DNA of 64,000 nucleotides from DATFVJ01 sp963851085 (GCA_963851085.1 CAWKNX010000011.1:1-64000), one strand, 5' to 3'; positions 45,372 through 54,504 are shown, counted from the stretch's first letter. Translations and numbers: made by a program. Notes: generated from the sequence alone by a model not told the origin.

Positions 45372-45623
45372 TTACGCTGTGGTCGCGACGTTGATTATGC
45401 AGACAGTCGATGCGCGATCATCAACCTCATACAAGATCCGTATGCCCGCAAGATGCAGGCGGTAGATCCCGCTGTCTCCCCATGCGACCGCTGCATCTGG
45501 GCGCGGTTGATCTGCCAGCGCCGACATCGCCAACCTGATCTGGGCGAAAGCATCCTTGTCTTCTGAGCGGATGCGGGCCAGCGCCCAGATCGCGGCCTCC
45601 TGCACGACGACGGTGAGGCTCAT
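45372..45623 (-). CDS. RelE/ParE-type toxin
   Basis: ATG 45623 overlaps the antitoxin stop by four bases; 83 residues, usual length. AAIWALARIRSEDKDAFAQI and IYRLHLAGIRILYEVDDRAS give the RelE fold with its conserved R-IxYxVDD strand. RelE toxins cut mRNA in the ribosome; ParE toxins poison gyrase, and the sequence alone does not settle which. Intact, downstream of its antitoxin. Confidence 0.88.
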   Translation of the reverse strand: MSLTVVVQEAAIWALARIRSEDKDAFAQIRLAMSALADQPRPDAAVAWGDSGIYRLHLAGIRILYEVDDRASTVCIINVATTA

Positions 45624-45883
45624 CGCCCGTCGTCGGCGTCAATCCGGTCTAGGGCTGCATCCAGGTCGGCCAGGCGGATACCCTCGCGGCCGGCCAGCTT
45701 GGCGGCGTAATGCGCAGCCAGTGCGGCGCGATCTTCCAGATCGGCCAGATCATCTATGTTGACGATGGCGACGGTGGGCTTACCGTGTTCGGTAATCTGG
45801 ACCGGACGGTGCGTGTGCCTGGCGCGCGCAACCAGCTCTCCAAGGTGGGCGCGCGCTTCAGTCAGGCTATACGGATCAGACAC
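45620..45883 (-). CDS. Phd/YefM-type antitoxin
   Basis: GTG start at 45883, 87 residues. The DNA-binding N-terminus reads YSLTEARAHLGELVARARHT, HRPVQITEHGKPTVAIVN, the Phd/YefM signature; the acidic C-terminus (LADLDAALDRIDADD) should wrap the toxin. No separate ribosome site is visible because the operator palindrome occupies that place, so translation may be leaderless or regulated by the same sequence. Confidence 0.88.
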   Translation of the reverse strand: MSDPYSLTEARAHLGELVARARHTHRPVQITEHGKPTVAIVNIDDLADLEDRAALAAHYAAKLAGREGIRLADLDAALDRIDADDGR

Positions 45884-45908
45884 CCTGCAAAGTGTACACT
45901 TTGCAGGG
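45883..45908. promoter_or_regulatory. Perfect 26-bp palindrome, toxin-antitoxin operator
   Basis: CCCTGCAAAGTGTACACTTT plus GCAGGG reads identically on both strands. Its edge touches the first base of the antitoxin GTG. It is the expected binding site for Phd/YefM autoregulation. Confidence 0.85.
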
Positions 45909-46000
45909 AGCGGCTGTCATAGCCGCCACTCTCACCCGTCACTCGATCACGCGCTGCTCGACCGCCTTCTTCAGGGCCGAGACGCTGCGCATCTGCGGGC

Positions 46001-46294
46001 GGGCTGGTCTTCAACGGCCTGCCCACCACCACCACCAACAACAACATCCCGTCCGCCTGCCGCTCGCTGCTCGGCCAGGGGCCGCGCAACCTGCTCTCCT
46101 GTCTGAGCGCGCACGGGTACCGCGGGTACCTCACCTACCAGCCCGCCAGCCGGTACTGGGCTGGGGGACCGGCCCACCTCGGCCAGGAGCACGTCGTGCA
46201 CCTCACCTACCACGGCCACCACGGTCGAGGACTCGTGCCGCATCTGCCCGATAATAGGACCGGCTCCGCCACCTGGCCAAAGGGGTGCCGCTGA
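46001..46294 (+). pseudogene. ABC-2-type permease C-terminal fragment
   Basis: The plus strand reads GLVFNGLPTTTTNNNIPSAC, RSLLGQGPRNLLSCLSAHGY, RGYLTYQPASRYW, then loses similarity. The stretch ending YQPASRYWPFQ normally lies just before the last membrane helix of actinobacterial ABC-2 permeases. Here the helix is replaced by unrelated sequence. Only a fragment remains. Confidence 0.5.
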
Positions 46295-46333
46295 CGGGCG
46301 AGCGCACTGTGCCAATCCGGAGGTGTTCGGCTA

Positions 46334-46993
46334 GTGCCTGAATCGCGTGAGGCGGTTTACGCCGCCGTGCTTGCGGCGTCCAGGGGCATGCTCGAGTCCG
46401 GGCTCACCGCGGGCACGAGCGGCAATGTCTCGGCCCGCCTCGACGACGGCAACGTCGTGATCACGCCGTCATCGGTGCCCTACCAGCAGATGACAGACGG
46501 CGATCTGGTGGTGCTCGATCTCGATGGCAGACAGGTGACCGGGCTGCGGCCACCGTCGAGCGAGATGCTGCTCCACCTGGCGTGCTACCACGCGTTCGAC
46601 GAGATCGGCGCGGTGCTGCACAGTCATCCGCCGCACGCCACGATGTTCGCCTGCGCCCGCAGGCCAGTGCCGCCAGTGATCGACGAGGCGGTCTTGTTCA
46701 TCGGTGGCGAGGTGCCGGTGGCCGAGTACGCGATAAGCGGGTCCGCGGAGGTCGGCGTCAACGCCGTGCGGGTGCTCCGGGATGTGGGCAGCGCCCTGCT
46801 GGCCAGCCACGGCCTGGTCACGGTCGCGGCCACCCCGGCGAAGGCACTTCACCAGGCGGGCGTGGTCGAGCACTGCGCACGCGTCGCGCTCGGGGCGGGC
46901 GTACTCGGCGGGCACGTCCCGTTGCCGACACGGACGCTGGAGGAATTCGGCGACGTCTACCGCAGCTCGCGCGCACAGTCGCGCGCTGGGTGA
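46334..46993 (+). CDS. Class II aldolase/adducin-family protein (fuculose-phosphate aldolase-like)
   Basis: GTG 46334 with GGAGG about 11 bases upstream; 219 residues. LESGLTAGTSGNVSARL is the phosphate-binding start, ITPSSVPYQQM follows, and PPSSEMLLHLACY carries the catalytic Glu. Zinc ligands are in VLHSHPPHATMF and in the later LLASHGLVTV. It cleaves or epimerises a phosphorylated deoxysugar or related substrate. A family-1 hairpin begins one base after the stop. Confidence 0.88.
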   Translation: MPESREAVYAAVLAASRGMLESGLTAGTSGNVSARLDDGNVVITPSSVPYQQMTDGDLVVLDLDGRQVTGLRPPSSEMLLHLACYHAFDEIGAVLHSHPPHATMFACARRPVPPVIDEAVLFIGGEVPVAEYAISGSAEVGVNAVRVLRDVGSALLASHGLVTVAATPAKALHQAGVVEHCARVALGAGVLGGHVPLPTRTLEEFGDVYRSSRAQSRAG

Positions 46994-47048
46994 CCATGAT
47001 CGTGGTGGATCTCCTGCACGTGCGACACGAAATCCACCGCGATCATGG
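46994..47048. terminator. Family-1 hairpin directly after the aldolase gene
   Basis: CCATGATCGTGGTGGAT pairs with ATCCACCGCGATCATGG (one G-T type mismatch), starting one base after the aldolase stop. It shares the ATGATCG core with copies at 39266 and 56185. Confidence 0.65.
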
Positions 47049-47096
47049 ATCGGCGCCCGCCGCGCGAGGCGGCGGCCTGCCGATGGACTTGCGGCA

Positions 47097-48056
47097 CTAG
47101 AGGGTGGCGGGCAGGCTGAAGGCGGCGAACAGGCGGGTGTTGAGGAAGTTGTGATGCCCGGTGATCCGGCCGCCGGAAATCTCGATGACCTGGATGGCGA
47201 ATGGCTCGTGGCCGCCCTGCCCGTCCGGCCGGTATGAGCCGAACGCGGCGGATCCGTTGGCAGCGGTCGCCACCAGGCGTGAGCCACGGCACCCGCAGCC
47301 TTGCCCAAGGAACCACCGGCCCATCTCGACCGGCCCGCGCAGCCAGAAGTCGTACGGCGGCATCGACATGACGGCGTCGTCGTGGAGCAGGGCGACGAGC
47401 GCGGTGATGTCGTAGCGCTCGAAGGCGTCGACGTAGCGGGCGAGGAGTGCCCGCTGGTCGGCCGCGACCGCGTCCGCTTGCGGCGAATCCCCGGCACGGG
47501 CCGCCAGGGTGGCACGCGCGCGCTGTAGCGCGCTGTTGACAGACGCGACGCTGGTGTCGAGGAGCTCGGCCACCTCGCTGGCCTGCCAGCGCAGGACCTC
47601 GCGCAGGATGAGCACCGCTCGCTGCCGCGCTGGCAGGTGCTGAAGTGCGGCGACGAAGGCCAGGCGGACGGTGTCCTTCAGCGCGGCGACCTCGGCTGGG
47701 TCGCCGTCGGCTGGCAGGACGTGCGCGTCGGGGATTGGCTCAAGCCAAGCGTGCTCGGAGAGCATCGGGCCGATGGACGAGTCCGCGGTCGCGGACGGCC
47801 CGAGGTCCATCGGCCGGGCGCGGCGGTTGCGGCCACGCAGCATGTCGATGCACACGTTCGTCGCGATCCGGTAGAGCCACGAGCTCACGCCTGACCGGTG
47901 CTCGAAGCCGTCGATGCCCCGCCACGCCCTGACGATGGTCTCCTGCACGGCGTCTTCCGCATCGAAACCCGAGCCGAGCATGCGATAGCAGTATCCGGTG
48001 AGCTCCCGGCGATGCTGCTCCAGGTGCTCCGGCCGTATCTCGGTGTGGACCGACAC
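47097..48056 (-). CDS. ECF sigma factor with C-terminal SnoaL-like domain (SigG-type)
   Basis: GTG 48056 (VSVHTEIRPEHLEQHRRELT) is where homology begins; the frame upstream runs into the 75-bp repeat. 319 residues. Region 2: LTGYCYRMLGSGFDAEDAVQ, SSWLYRIATNVCIDMLRGR. Region 4: LPARQRAVLILREVLRWQAS, EVAELLDTSVASVNSALQRA. The SnoaL-like C-terminus, from about 200 (LARYVDAFERYDITALVALL, DDAVMSMPPY), tunes activity in this subfamily. No anti-sigma gene is adjacent, as is usual for this type. Confidence 0.88.
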   Translation of the reverse strand: MSVHTEIRPEHLEQHRRELTGYCYRMLGSGFDAEDAVQETIVRAWRGIDGFEHRSGVSSWLYRIATNVCIDMLRGRNRRARPMDLGPSATADSSIGPMLSEHAWLEPIPDAHVLPADGDPAEVAALKDTVRLAFVAALQHLPARQRAVLILREVLRWQASEVAELLDTSVASVNSALQRARATLAARAGDSPQADAVAADQRALLARYVDAFERYDITALVALLHDDAVMSMPPYDFWLRGPVEMGRWFLGQGCGCRGSRLVATAANGSAAFGSYRPDGQGGHEPFAIQVIEISGGRITGHHNFLNTRLFAAFSLPATL

Positions 48057-48165
48057 GGTCGCCCATCTTACCGCGATGCCGCTACTCCCGGCTTGCCGCT
48101 CCGCTCCCGGGGCCGCTTTCTCGGCCGATCCTGGGCCCGCCCGCACGGCGGCTTCGCCATCACGG

Positions 48166-48315
48166 CCCGGGGGGCGACCCCCCGCAACCCCCCGCTGTGC
48201 CGCGGGCGGCGCCGCGCGGCAGTCGTTCAGGCTCTGCCCGCCCGGGGGGCGACCCCCCGCAACCCCCCGCTGTGCCGCGGGCGGCGCCGCGCGGCAGTCG
48301 TTCAGGCTCATTGTC
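48166..48315. repeat. Two tandem 75-bp copies
   Basis: A GC-rich 75-bp unit beginning CCCGGGGGGCGACCCCCCGC and ending near CAGTCGTTCAGGCT occurs at 48166-48240 and 48241-48315, nearly identical. Each unit can fold on its own (CGGGGGG...CCCCCCG; GCGGGCGGCGCCGCGC). It lies upstream of the ECF sigma gene. Confidence 0.85.
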
Positions 48316-48326
48316 CTTAACGACTG
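48295..48326. repeat. Family-2 hairpin, diverged copy
   Basis: CAGTCGTT at 48295 pairs with AACGACTG ending at 48326, with a CCTTAAC strand like the 44879 copy. It spans the right edge of the second 75-bp unit. Confidence 0.5.
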
Positions 48327-48398
48327 GCGTGTGGCGCGTCGCCCTCCCGGCTGAACCGGGCTCCACCTTGCGCGCGGCAAGACTGGCACGTGCCCAGC

Positions 48399-49640
48399 TC
48401 AACGCGGTTCACAGTCCTTCGCTGCTGCTGTGGCGCTGCCCGGATCCGCGGCCCGTCCTGCCGCGACGCCGACGCGGAGCGTTCCGGCGAAGGCCGCCAC
48501 GACGAGGGCGAGTCCGGCGGGGATGAGCAGTGCGACAGGCAGTCCGACGCCGCCGGCCACGAACCCGATGACGACGGGCCCGCCGAGCAGCCCGGTGTAG
48601 CCGACGCCGGCGATCCGGGCGAAGCTGCGCCCCGCACGCGCAGGATCGAGCCGGCCCGCCGCGGCGACGATCTGCGGGAAGACAGGGGCAAGTCCGAGGC
48701 CGAGCAGCGCGAACCCGGCCACGCCACCGACCGGGCTGTGGGACAGCAGGCCGGCGCCAAGGCCGGCGGCGGCCATCAGGGCACTGAACCGGACCAGCCG
48801 CACCGGGCCGAACCGCGCGGCGAGCCCGTCGCCGGCCAGCCGCCCGGCCGTCATCGCGATCGAGAAAGCGACCAGGCCAAGAGCCGCGAAACCGGCCGGT
48901 GTGCCGAGATCGTCGTGCAGGTAGACGGCGCTCCAGTCACCCGCGGACCCCTCGCCGACCTGCCCGCACAACGCCAGCAGGCCGAACACCCAGATGAGCA
49001 GCGCCACATTGGTCACCGGCGACACGGCCGGTGCCGTACCGGTGCCGCGCGGGCCAACCGCGGCGGGCGAGGGCGCGTCAGGTGTGACCACCCACCGGGA
49101 CGCCACGGCGCCGACGGCGGCGAGCGGGACCGCCGCGGCCACGAACGTGGCGAGCGGGCCGATCCCGGCCGCGGCGAAGAGCCCGCCGAGCCCCGCGCCG
49201 AGGAGCCCGGCGAGGCTGTAGCCGGCGTGCAGGGACGACATGATGGGGCGGCCGTAGGCAGGTTCCAGCCGGGCGCCTGCGGCGTTCATCGTCACGTCCA
49301 GGAGCCCTGCCGACGCCCCGTAACAGAACAGGGCGACGACCAGCCACGGCAGGTCACGGGCGAGTCCGGGACCGACAAGCAGCACCGCGACGAGCGGGCC
49401 GGTGACCCGGAGCAGCTCGGCGCCGCCGAACCGGTCGGCGAGCCGCCCGGTCAACGGAAAGGTAACGACCGATCCGCAGGGGATCGCGAACAACGCCAGG
49501 CCAAGTGCGGTATCGCTCAGTTGGAGTTCGTGCTTGATGGCCGGAATCCGTGAACTCCACGTGGCGGTCGCGGTACCGAGCAGAATGAAATACACGGTGA
49601 TCGCCGCGCGGGCATGGCGAAGCCGGGGCTGCGGGCTCAC
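48399..49640 (-). CDS. MFS transporter
   Basis: ATG 49640, 413 residues, twelve predicted membrane helices. Loop 2-3 has the MFS motif GRLADRFGGAELLRV; the N-terminus is ARAAITVYFILLGTATATWS and TM5 holds the conserved GLLDVTMNAAGARLE, typical of the YbjJ/FucP-like group. It is probably a sugar or small-molecule transporter at the plasma membrane; substrate unknown. The second half has a matching GDGLAARFGPVRLVR loop. Confidence 0.87.
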   Translation of the reverse strand: MSPQPRLRHARAAITVYFILLGTATATWSSRIPAIKHELQLSDTALGLALFAIPCGSVVTFPLTGRLADRFGGAELLRVTGPLVAVLLVGPGLARDLPWLVVALFCYGASAGLLDVTMNAAGARLEPAYGRPIMSSLHAGYSLAGLLGAGLGGLFAAAGIGPLATFVAAAVPLAAVGAVASRWVVTPDAPSPAAVGPRGTGTAPAVSPVTNVALLIWVFGLLALCGQVGEGSAGDWSAVYLHDDLGTPAGFAALGLVAFSIAMTAGRLAGDGLAARFGPVRLVRFSALMAAAGLGAGLLSHSPVGGVAGFALLGLGLAPVFPQIVAAAGRLDPARAGRSFARIAGVGYTGLLGGPVVIGFVAGGVGLPVALLIPAGLALVVAAFAGTLRVGVAAGRAADPGSATAAAKDCEPR

Positions 49641-49856
49641 GCGACCACGACGTTCGATGCCGGCAACCTCCCGCGGCGTTGGCTACGGACCGTCAGCGAG
49701 GATATCGGGTCGGCGCAGTGAGCAGCGGCGACATCGTGGCGGACCCGCCGGTTTGGGGTAACACTGGTGCGAGGGCCGCGTTGTCGGGGCTGACCGACCG
49801 ATCGTGATGATCGGCCCATACAGGGTTCGGCCCACACAGGGTAAGGGAGCTGGTCG

Positions 49857-51503
49857 GTGGGAGTGGATGATCGGGCAGGCCAGCCTGCCGCACAATCGGA
49901 CCTCGTCGATGTGGCCAGGCTGGTAACGGCCTACTATGCGCAGCATCCCGACTCGTCCGCGCCCGAGCAGCGGGTCGCGTTCGGCACGTCAGGGCACCGG
50001 GGCTCAGCGCTGCGGCTCACGTTCAACGACGACCACATCGCGGCCACAGCTCAGGCGATCTGCGAGTATCGCGCGCAGGCGGGCATCAGCGGCCCGTTGT
50101 ACATGGGCCGCGACACCCATGCGCTTTCCGAGCCGGCCTTCGTCACGGCACTAGAGGTACTCGCCGCCAACGACGTCCGGGTACTGGTTGACAGCAGGGA
50201 CGGCTACACCCCCACGCCCGCGGTCTCGCGCGCGATCCTCGCGTACAACGAGGGCCGCGCCGGCGGTCTGGCTGACGGGATCGTGGTCACGCCGTCGCAC
50301 AACCCGCCGGAAGACGGGGGGTTCAAGTACAACCCGCCTGACGGCGGCCCGGCTGGCGCGCAGATCACCTCGGCGATTCAGGACCGGGCGAACGAACTGC
50401 TCCGGACCGGGCTGGCCGAGGTCCGCAGGATCCCTTACGCGCGGGCGAAGAGTGCGGACACGACCGGCTCCTTCGACTTCCTCGGCGAATACGTAGCCGA
50501 ACTGCCGGCGGTGGTGGACACCGATGCCGTGCGGGCCGCGCGGGTGCGGATCGGCGCCGACCCGCTCGGCGGGGCGAGCGTCGCCTACTGGGCGGAGATC
50601 GCTGACCGCTTCGGGCTCGACCTGACCGTTGTCAATCCTGTGGTCGACGCGACGTTCCGGTTCATGACGCTCGACTGGGACGGCCGGATCCGCATGGACT
50701 GCTCGTCGCCGTACGCGATGGCCTCCCTGATCGCCCGCAGGACGGAATTCGCCATCGCGACCGGCAACGACACCGACGCCGACAGGCACGGCATCGTGAC
50801 GCCGGACGCGGGCCTGATCGACCCCAACCACTACCTCGCGGTCGCGATCGACTATCTGTACCGGCACCGGGACGGCTGGCCGGCCGATGCCGCCGTCGGC
50901 AAGACAATGGTCAGCTCCTCGATCATCGACCGGGTGGCGGAGACGGCAGGGCGCCGGCTGACCGAGGTGCCTGTCGGGTTCAAGTGGTTCGTGCCAGGCC
51001 TGCGGGACGGCACTCTCGCGTTTGGCGGCGAGGAAAGCGCCGGGGCCTCCTTCCTGCGCCGCGATGGCCGGGTCTGGACGACCGACAAGGACGGCATAAT
51101 CCTGGCGCTCCTTGCGTCCGAGATCACCGCGATCACCGGCAGCACGCCGGGCGAGCACTACCGTGAGCTCACGGCCCGGCTGGGCGACCCGGCGTACGCC
51201 CGCATCGACGCCCCGGCCAGCCGTGCGCAGAAGGCTGCGCTCGCACGGCTGTCACCGGACCAGGTCAGTGCGGCGGAACTGGGTGGTGAGCCAGTGCTCG
51301 CCCGGCTGACCACCGCACCGGGAAACGGCGAGCCGCTCGGCGGCCTGAAGGTCGTGACCCGGTCTGGCTGGTTCGCGGCGAGACCGTCTGGAACGGAGGA
51401 GGTCTACAAGCTCTACGCGGAATCATTCCTGGGCGCCGGTCATCTCGCCCGCATCCAGGAAGAGGCGCAGCAGATCATCGACACCGTGCTCAAGGAGGTG
51501 TGA
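49857..51503 (+). CDS. pgm: Phosphoglucomutase (alpha-D-glucose phosphate-specific)
   Basis: GTG 49857 behind GGGAG; 548 residues. VAFGTSGHRGSALRLTFNDD opens the protein. The catalytic serine loop is IVVTPSHNPPEDGGFKYN, the metal loop ATGNDTDADRHGIV, and the sugar-binding loop FGGEESAGASFLRR; the C-terminal phosphate site is ARPSGTEEVYKLYAESF. It converts glucose 6-phosphate and glucose 1-phosphate. glgC follows after one base, so the two feed alpha-glucan synthesis together. Confidence 0.94.
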   Translation: MGVDDRAGQPAAQSDLVDVARLVTAYYAQHPDSSAPEQRVAFGTSGHRGSALRLTFNDDHIAATAQAICEYRAQAGISGPLYMGRDTHALSEPAFVTALEVLAANDVRVLVDSRDGYTPTPAVSRAILAYNEGRAGGLADGIVVTPSHNPPEDGGFKYNPPDGGPAGAQITSAIQDRANELLRTGLAEVRRIPYARAKSADTTGSFDFLGEYVAELPAVVDTDAVRAARVRIGADPLGGASVAYWAEIADRFGLDLTVVNPVVDATFRFMTLDWDGRIRMDCSSPYAMASLIARRTEFAIATGNDTDADRHGIVTPDAGLIDPNHYLAVAIDYLYRHRDGWPADAAVGKTMVSSSIIDRVAETAGRRLTEVPVGFKWFVPGLRDGTLAFGGEESAGASFLRRDGRVWTTDKDGIILALLASEITAITGSTPGEHYRELTARLGDPAYARIDAPASRAQKAALARLSPDQVSAAELGGEPVLARLTTAPGNGEPLGGLKVVTRSGWFAARPSGTEEVYKLYAESFLGAGHLARIQEEAQQIIDTVLKEV

Positions 51504-51504
51504 A

Positions 51505-52743
51505 ATGGCCCAGCCGCGAGTGTTAGGGATCGTGCTCGCCGGCGGGGAGGGCAAGCGGCTCGCACCGCTCACCGCGGACAGGGCCAAGCCGGCCGTGCCG
51601 TTCGGCGGCTTGTACCGGCTGGTCGACTTCGCCCTCTCGAACCTGGTCAACGCCGGCTGCCTGCGCATCTGCGTGCTCACCCAGTACAAGAGCCACAGCC
51701 TCGACAGGCACATCACCACCACCTGGCGGATGAGCAATCTGCTCGGCAACTACGTGACGCCGGTGCCCGCTCAGCAGCGGCTCGGCCCGCACTGGTACAC
51801 CGGGTCGGCGGACGCGATCTACCAGTCGCTGAACCTGATCTACGACGAGCGGCCCGAACTCGTGATCGTCTTCGGTGCGGACCACGTCTACCGGATGGAC
51901 CCCAGGCAGATGATCGACCAGCACGTCGAACACGGCGCCGGGGTGACCGTCGCGGCGATCCGCGTGCGCAGGGACGAGGCGACCGCGTTCGGCGTGATTC
52001 AGGCCGCACGGGACGGGCGCACGGTCGAGGCTTTCCTGGAAAAGCCGCCCGATCCACCCGGGCATCCCGACGCGCCTGATGAGGCCTTCGCGTCGATGGG
52101 CAACTATGTGTTCTCCACCGATGTGCTTATCGAGGCGCTCCGCAAGGATGCCGTTGACGGGACGAGCAGGCACGACATGGGCGGCGACATCATGCCGATG
52201 CTGGTGGCACAGCGCAGCGCTCAGGTGTACGACTTCATGACGAACAGGGTGCCGGGGGCGAATTCGCGCGACGTCGGCTACTGGCGCGACGTCGGCACCC
52301 TCGACTCCTATTTCGACGCGCACATGGACCTGTGCGCGTCGCACCCGGTCTTCAACCTGTACAACGAACTCTGGCCGATTTTCACCCACGTTCCGCCGCA
52401 GCCGCCAGCGAAGTTCGTCCACGACTCTGGCGACCGGGTCGGGCGCGCGATCGACAGCCTGGTCAGCAACGGCGTCATCGTCTCTGGCGGCTCCGTGCGT
52501 GAGTCCGTGCTCTCCCCCGGCGTCCGCGTCAACAGCTGGGCGACGGTGGAGCGGTCCATTGTGCTCGACCACACGGTCATCGGCCGCCACGCGGTCATCA
52601 GGAACGCGATCCTCGACAAGAACGTCGTCGTTCCTGAGGGCGTCGCCGTCGGTGTCGACAAGGATCGTGACAGGGCGCGCGGCTTCGCCGTATCCGCCGG
52701 GGGCATCACGGTCGTGGGCAAGAGCCAGGTGGTGACGGCATGA
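51505..52743 (+). CDS. glgC: Glucose-1-phosphate adenylyltransferase
   Basis: ATG 51505 behind AAGGAGGTG; 412 residues. LGIVLAGGEGKRLAPLTADR is the nucleotide-binding loop, AKPAVPFGGLYRLVDFALSN follows, then GSADAIYQSLNLI and FGADHVYRMD; a left-handed beta-helix forms the C-terminus (SVLSPGVRVNSWATVERSIV). It makes ADP-glucose from ATP and glucose 1-phosphate. Its stop overlaps the glgM start (ATGA). Confidence 0.95.
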   Translation: MAQPRVLGIVLAGGEGKRLAPLTADRAKPAVPFGGLYRLVDFALSNLVNAGCLRICVLTQYKSHSLDRHITTTWRMSNLLGNYVTPVPAQQRLGPHWYTGSADAIYQSLNLIYDERPELVIVFGADHVYRMDPRQMIDQHVEHGAGVTVAAIRVRRDEATAFGVIQAARDGRTVEAFLEKPPDPPGHPDAPDEAFASMGNYVFSTDVLIEALRKDAVDGTSRHDMGGDIMPMLVAQRSAQVYDFMTNRVPGANSRDVGYWRDVGTLDSYFDAHMDLCASHPVFNLYNELWPIFTHVPPQPPAKFVHDSGDRVGRAIDSLVSNGVIVSGGSVRESVLSPGVRVNSWATVERSIVLDHTVIGRHAVIRNAILDKNVVVPEGVAVGVDKDRDRARGFAVSAGGITVVGKSQVVTA

Positions 52744-53891
52744 CGGCCGGCCGGCTGCGGGTGGCAATGCTGACGCGTGAGTACCCGCCCGAGGTGTACG
52801 GCGGCGCTGGAGTTCACGTCGAGTACCTGGCACGTGAGCTTCGCGGCCTCGTCGACCTGACGGTGCACTGCCAGGGTGTGAAAAGGCGCGGGGCCGTGGC
52901 CCACGTGCCGTGGGACCACCTCGCCGATGCGAACCAGGCACTGCGGACAATCTCCACGGACCTGTCGATGGCCGCCGCGGTCGGCGCCGCCGAACTGGTG
53001 CACTCCCACACCTGGTACGCGAACCTCGCGGGGCACCTCGCGGCCATCCTCTACGGCGTGCCGCACGTCGTCACCACCCACTCGCTCGAGCCGCTGCGGC
53101 CATGGAAGGCGGAACAGCTTGGCGGCGGTTACGCGCTCTCCTCCTGGTGCGAGCGGGTGGCAATCGAATCGGCGGCGGCCGTGATCGCGGTCTCCGATGG
53201 CATGCGGGCCGACGTGCTCGCCACTTACCCGGCCGTGCCCGCCGAGCGGGTACACGTCATCCGGAACGGGGTCGACACGGATGTGTACGGACCGGACCAG
53301 GGAACCGACGTGCTCGAACGACATGGCGTCGATCCTGGCAGGCCCGCGGTTGTCTTCGTCGGCCGGATCACCCGCCAGAAGGGCGTGCCGGTACTGCTCA
53401 GGGCCGCCGCCACACTCGACCCGGCCGCGCAGCTCGTGCTATGCGCCGGCCAACCCGATACCGACCAGCTTGCCGCCGAGGTCGCGGAGCTGGTCGCTGA
53501 CCTCCAGGCGACGCGGTCAGGGGTGATCTGGCTGCCTGGGAGGATCCCGGATCGGGAGGTGATACAGCTGCTGACGCACGCGACCGTGTTCGCCTGCCCC
53601 TCGCTCTACGAGCCGCTCGGCATCGTGAACCTGGAGGCGATGTCGTGCGGCACCGCTGTCGTCGCATCGCGCGTGGGCGGTATCCCCGAGGCGGTCGCCG
53701 ATGGCGAGACCGGGCTGCTGGTGCCGCCGGACCATCCGCGGGCACTTGCCGACGCGCTCAATACTCTCGTGCGCGACCCTGAGCGCGCGGCCGAGATGGG
53801 TCGCAAGGGGCGCAAGCGGGTGGTGGCCGAATTCGGCTGGCCAGCGATCGCCGTGCGGACAGCGGAGCTGTACGCCGAGCTGGTCCGCTGA
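52740..53891 (+). CDS. glgM: ADP-glucose-dependent glycosyltransferase (GlgM/actinobacterial GlgA)
   Basis: ATG 52740 overlaps the glgC stop; 383 residues, GT4 type. LRVAMLTREYPPEVYGGAGV, HSHTWYANLAGHLAAILYGV, VFVGRITRQKGVPVLLRAAA, and the GT4 EX7E motif in CPSLYEPLGIVNLEAMSCG. Mycobacterial members use ADP-glucose and glucose 1-phosphate to make maltose 1-phosphate for the GlgE pathway, and older annotation calls them glycogen synthase. The operon pgm-glgC-glgM supplies all three steps. Confidence 0.93.
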   Translation: MTAGRLRVAMLTREYPPEVYGGAGVHVEYLARELRGLVDLTVHCQGVKRRGAVAHVPWDHLADANQALRTISTDLSMAAAVGAAELVHSHTWYANLAGHLAAILYGVPHVVTTHSLEPLRPWKAEQLGGGYALSSWCERVAIESAAAVIAVSDGMRADVLATYPAVPAERVHVIRNGVDTDVYGPDQGTDVLERHGVDPGRPAVVFVGRITRQKGVPVLLRAAATLDPAAQLVLCAGQPDTDQLAAEVAELVADLQATRSGVIWLPGRIPDREVIQLLTHATVFACPSLYEPLGIVNLEAMSCGTAVVASRVGGIPEAVADGETGLLVPPDHPRALADALNTLVRDPERAAEMGRKGRKRVVAEFGWPAIAVRTAELYAELVR

Positions 53892-54246
53892 GCCAGCCCG
53901 CTGCGGGCGGCGCGACGGGGCGCTGAGGTGATCGCGACACGCCCCTGCGCTGCGGCAAGTGTGCGCTACGGCGCTGCCGCGCTGCGGCGCCGCAGCCGTG
54001 CTCAAGGTCGCCTCGGGAGGGGACGTTTACCGGAGGTGGAACATGTGCCACGGCGATGGTGTTAGATAGAAGAGGTTGTAGTCGAAGTTCGTGTACGTGT
54101 AACAGCGCCTGCGAAATTCGGACAGCGCGCGTCTCGTATGCGTTTACCCACTTGCGGAGGTGTGAGCCTTCGAAAGGCAGACGGTCGCGGCAACCCGGGG
54201 TCCGCACACCGTGGATCCCGAAGATCGTTACAGTAGGAGAAGGTAC
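53892..54246. other. Intergenic region with probable long cold-shock leader
   Basis: About 355 bases. The segment from about 54050 to 54246 is richer in A/T and lies directly before the cold-shock gene; long untranslated leaders are common for csp genes. No box or riboswitch is asserted. Confidence 0.4.
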
Positions 54247-54450
54247 ATGCCTCAAGGCACCGTGAAGTGGTTCAACGCTGACAAGGGCTATGGTTTCATC
54301 GCCCCTGACGACGGCACAGCCGACGTCTTCGTTCACCACTCCGCCATCCAGACCAACGGCTTCCGCAGCCTGCAGGAGAACCAGCGGGTGGAGTTCACCG
54401 CAGGCCAGGGTCCCAAGGGCCCGCAGGCCGAGCAGGTTCAGCCGCTCTGA
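54247..54450 (+). CDS. cspA: Cold-shock protein
   Basis: ATG 54247 behind AGGAGAAGG; 67 residues, exactly the usual length. GTVKWFNADKGYGFIAPDDG and DVFVHHSAIQ contain RNP1 and RNP2, and LQENQRVEFTAGQGPKGPQA closes the OB fold. It binds single-stranded RNA and prevents secondary structure, at low temperature or constitutively. A strong hairpin terminator follows. Confidence 0.97.
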   Translation: MPQGTVKWFNADKGYGFIAPDDGTADVFVHHSAIQTNGFRSLQENQRVEFTAGQGPKGPQAEQVQPL

Positions 54451-54504
54451 GCCACCGGGATCACGCGGTTCGCGCGGGGACGCGCGGGCCGCGTGATCCT
54501 TGTC

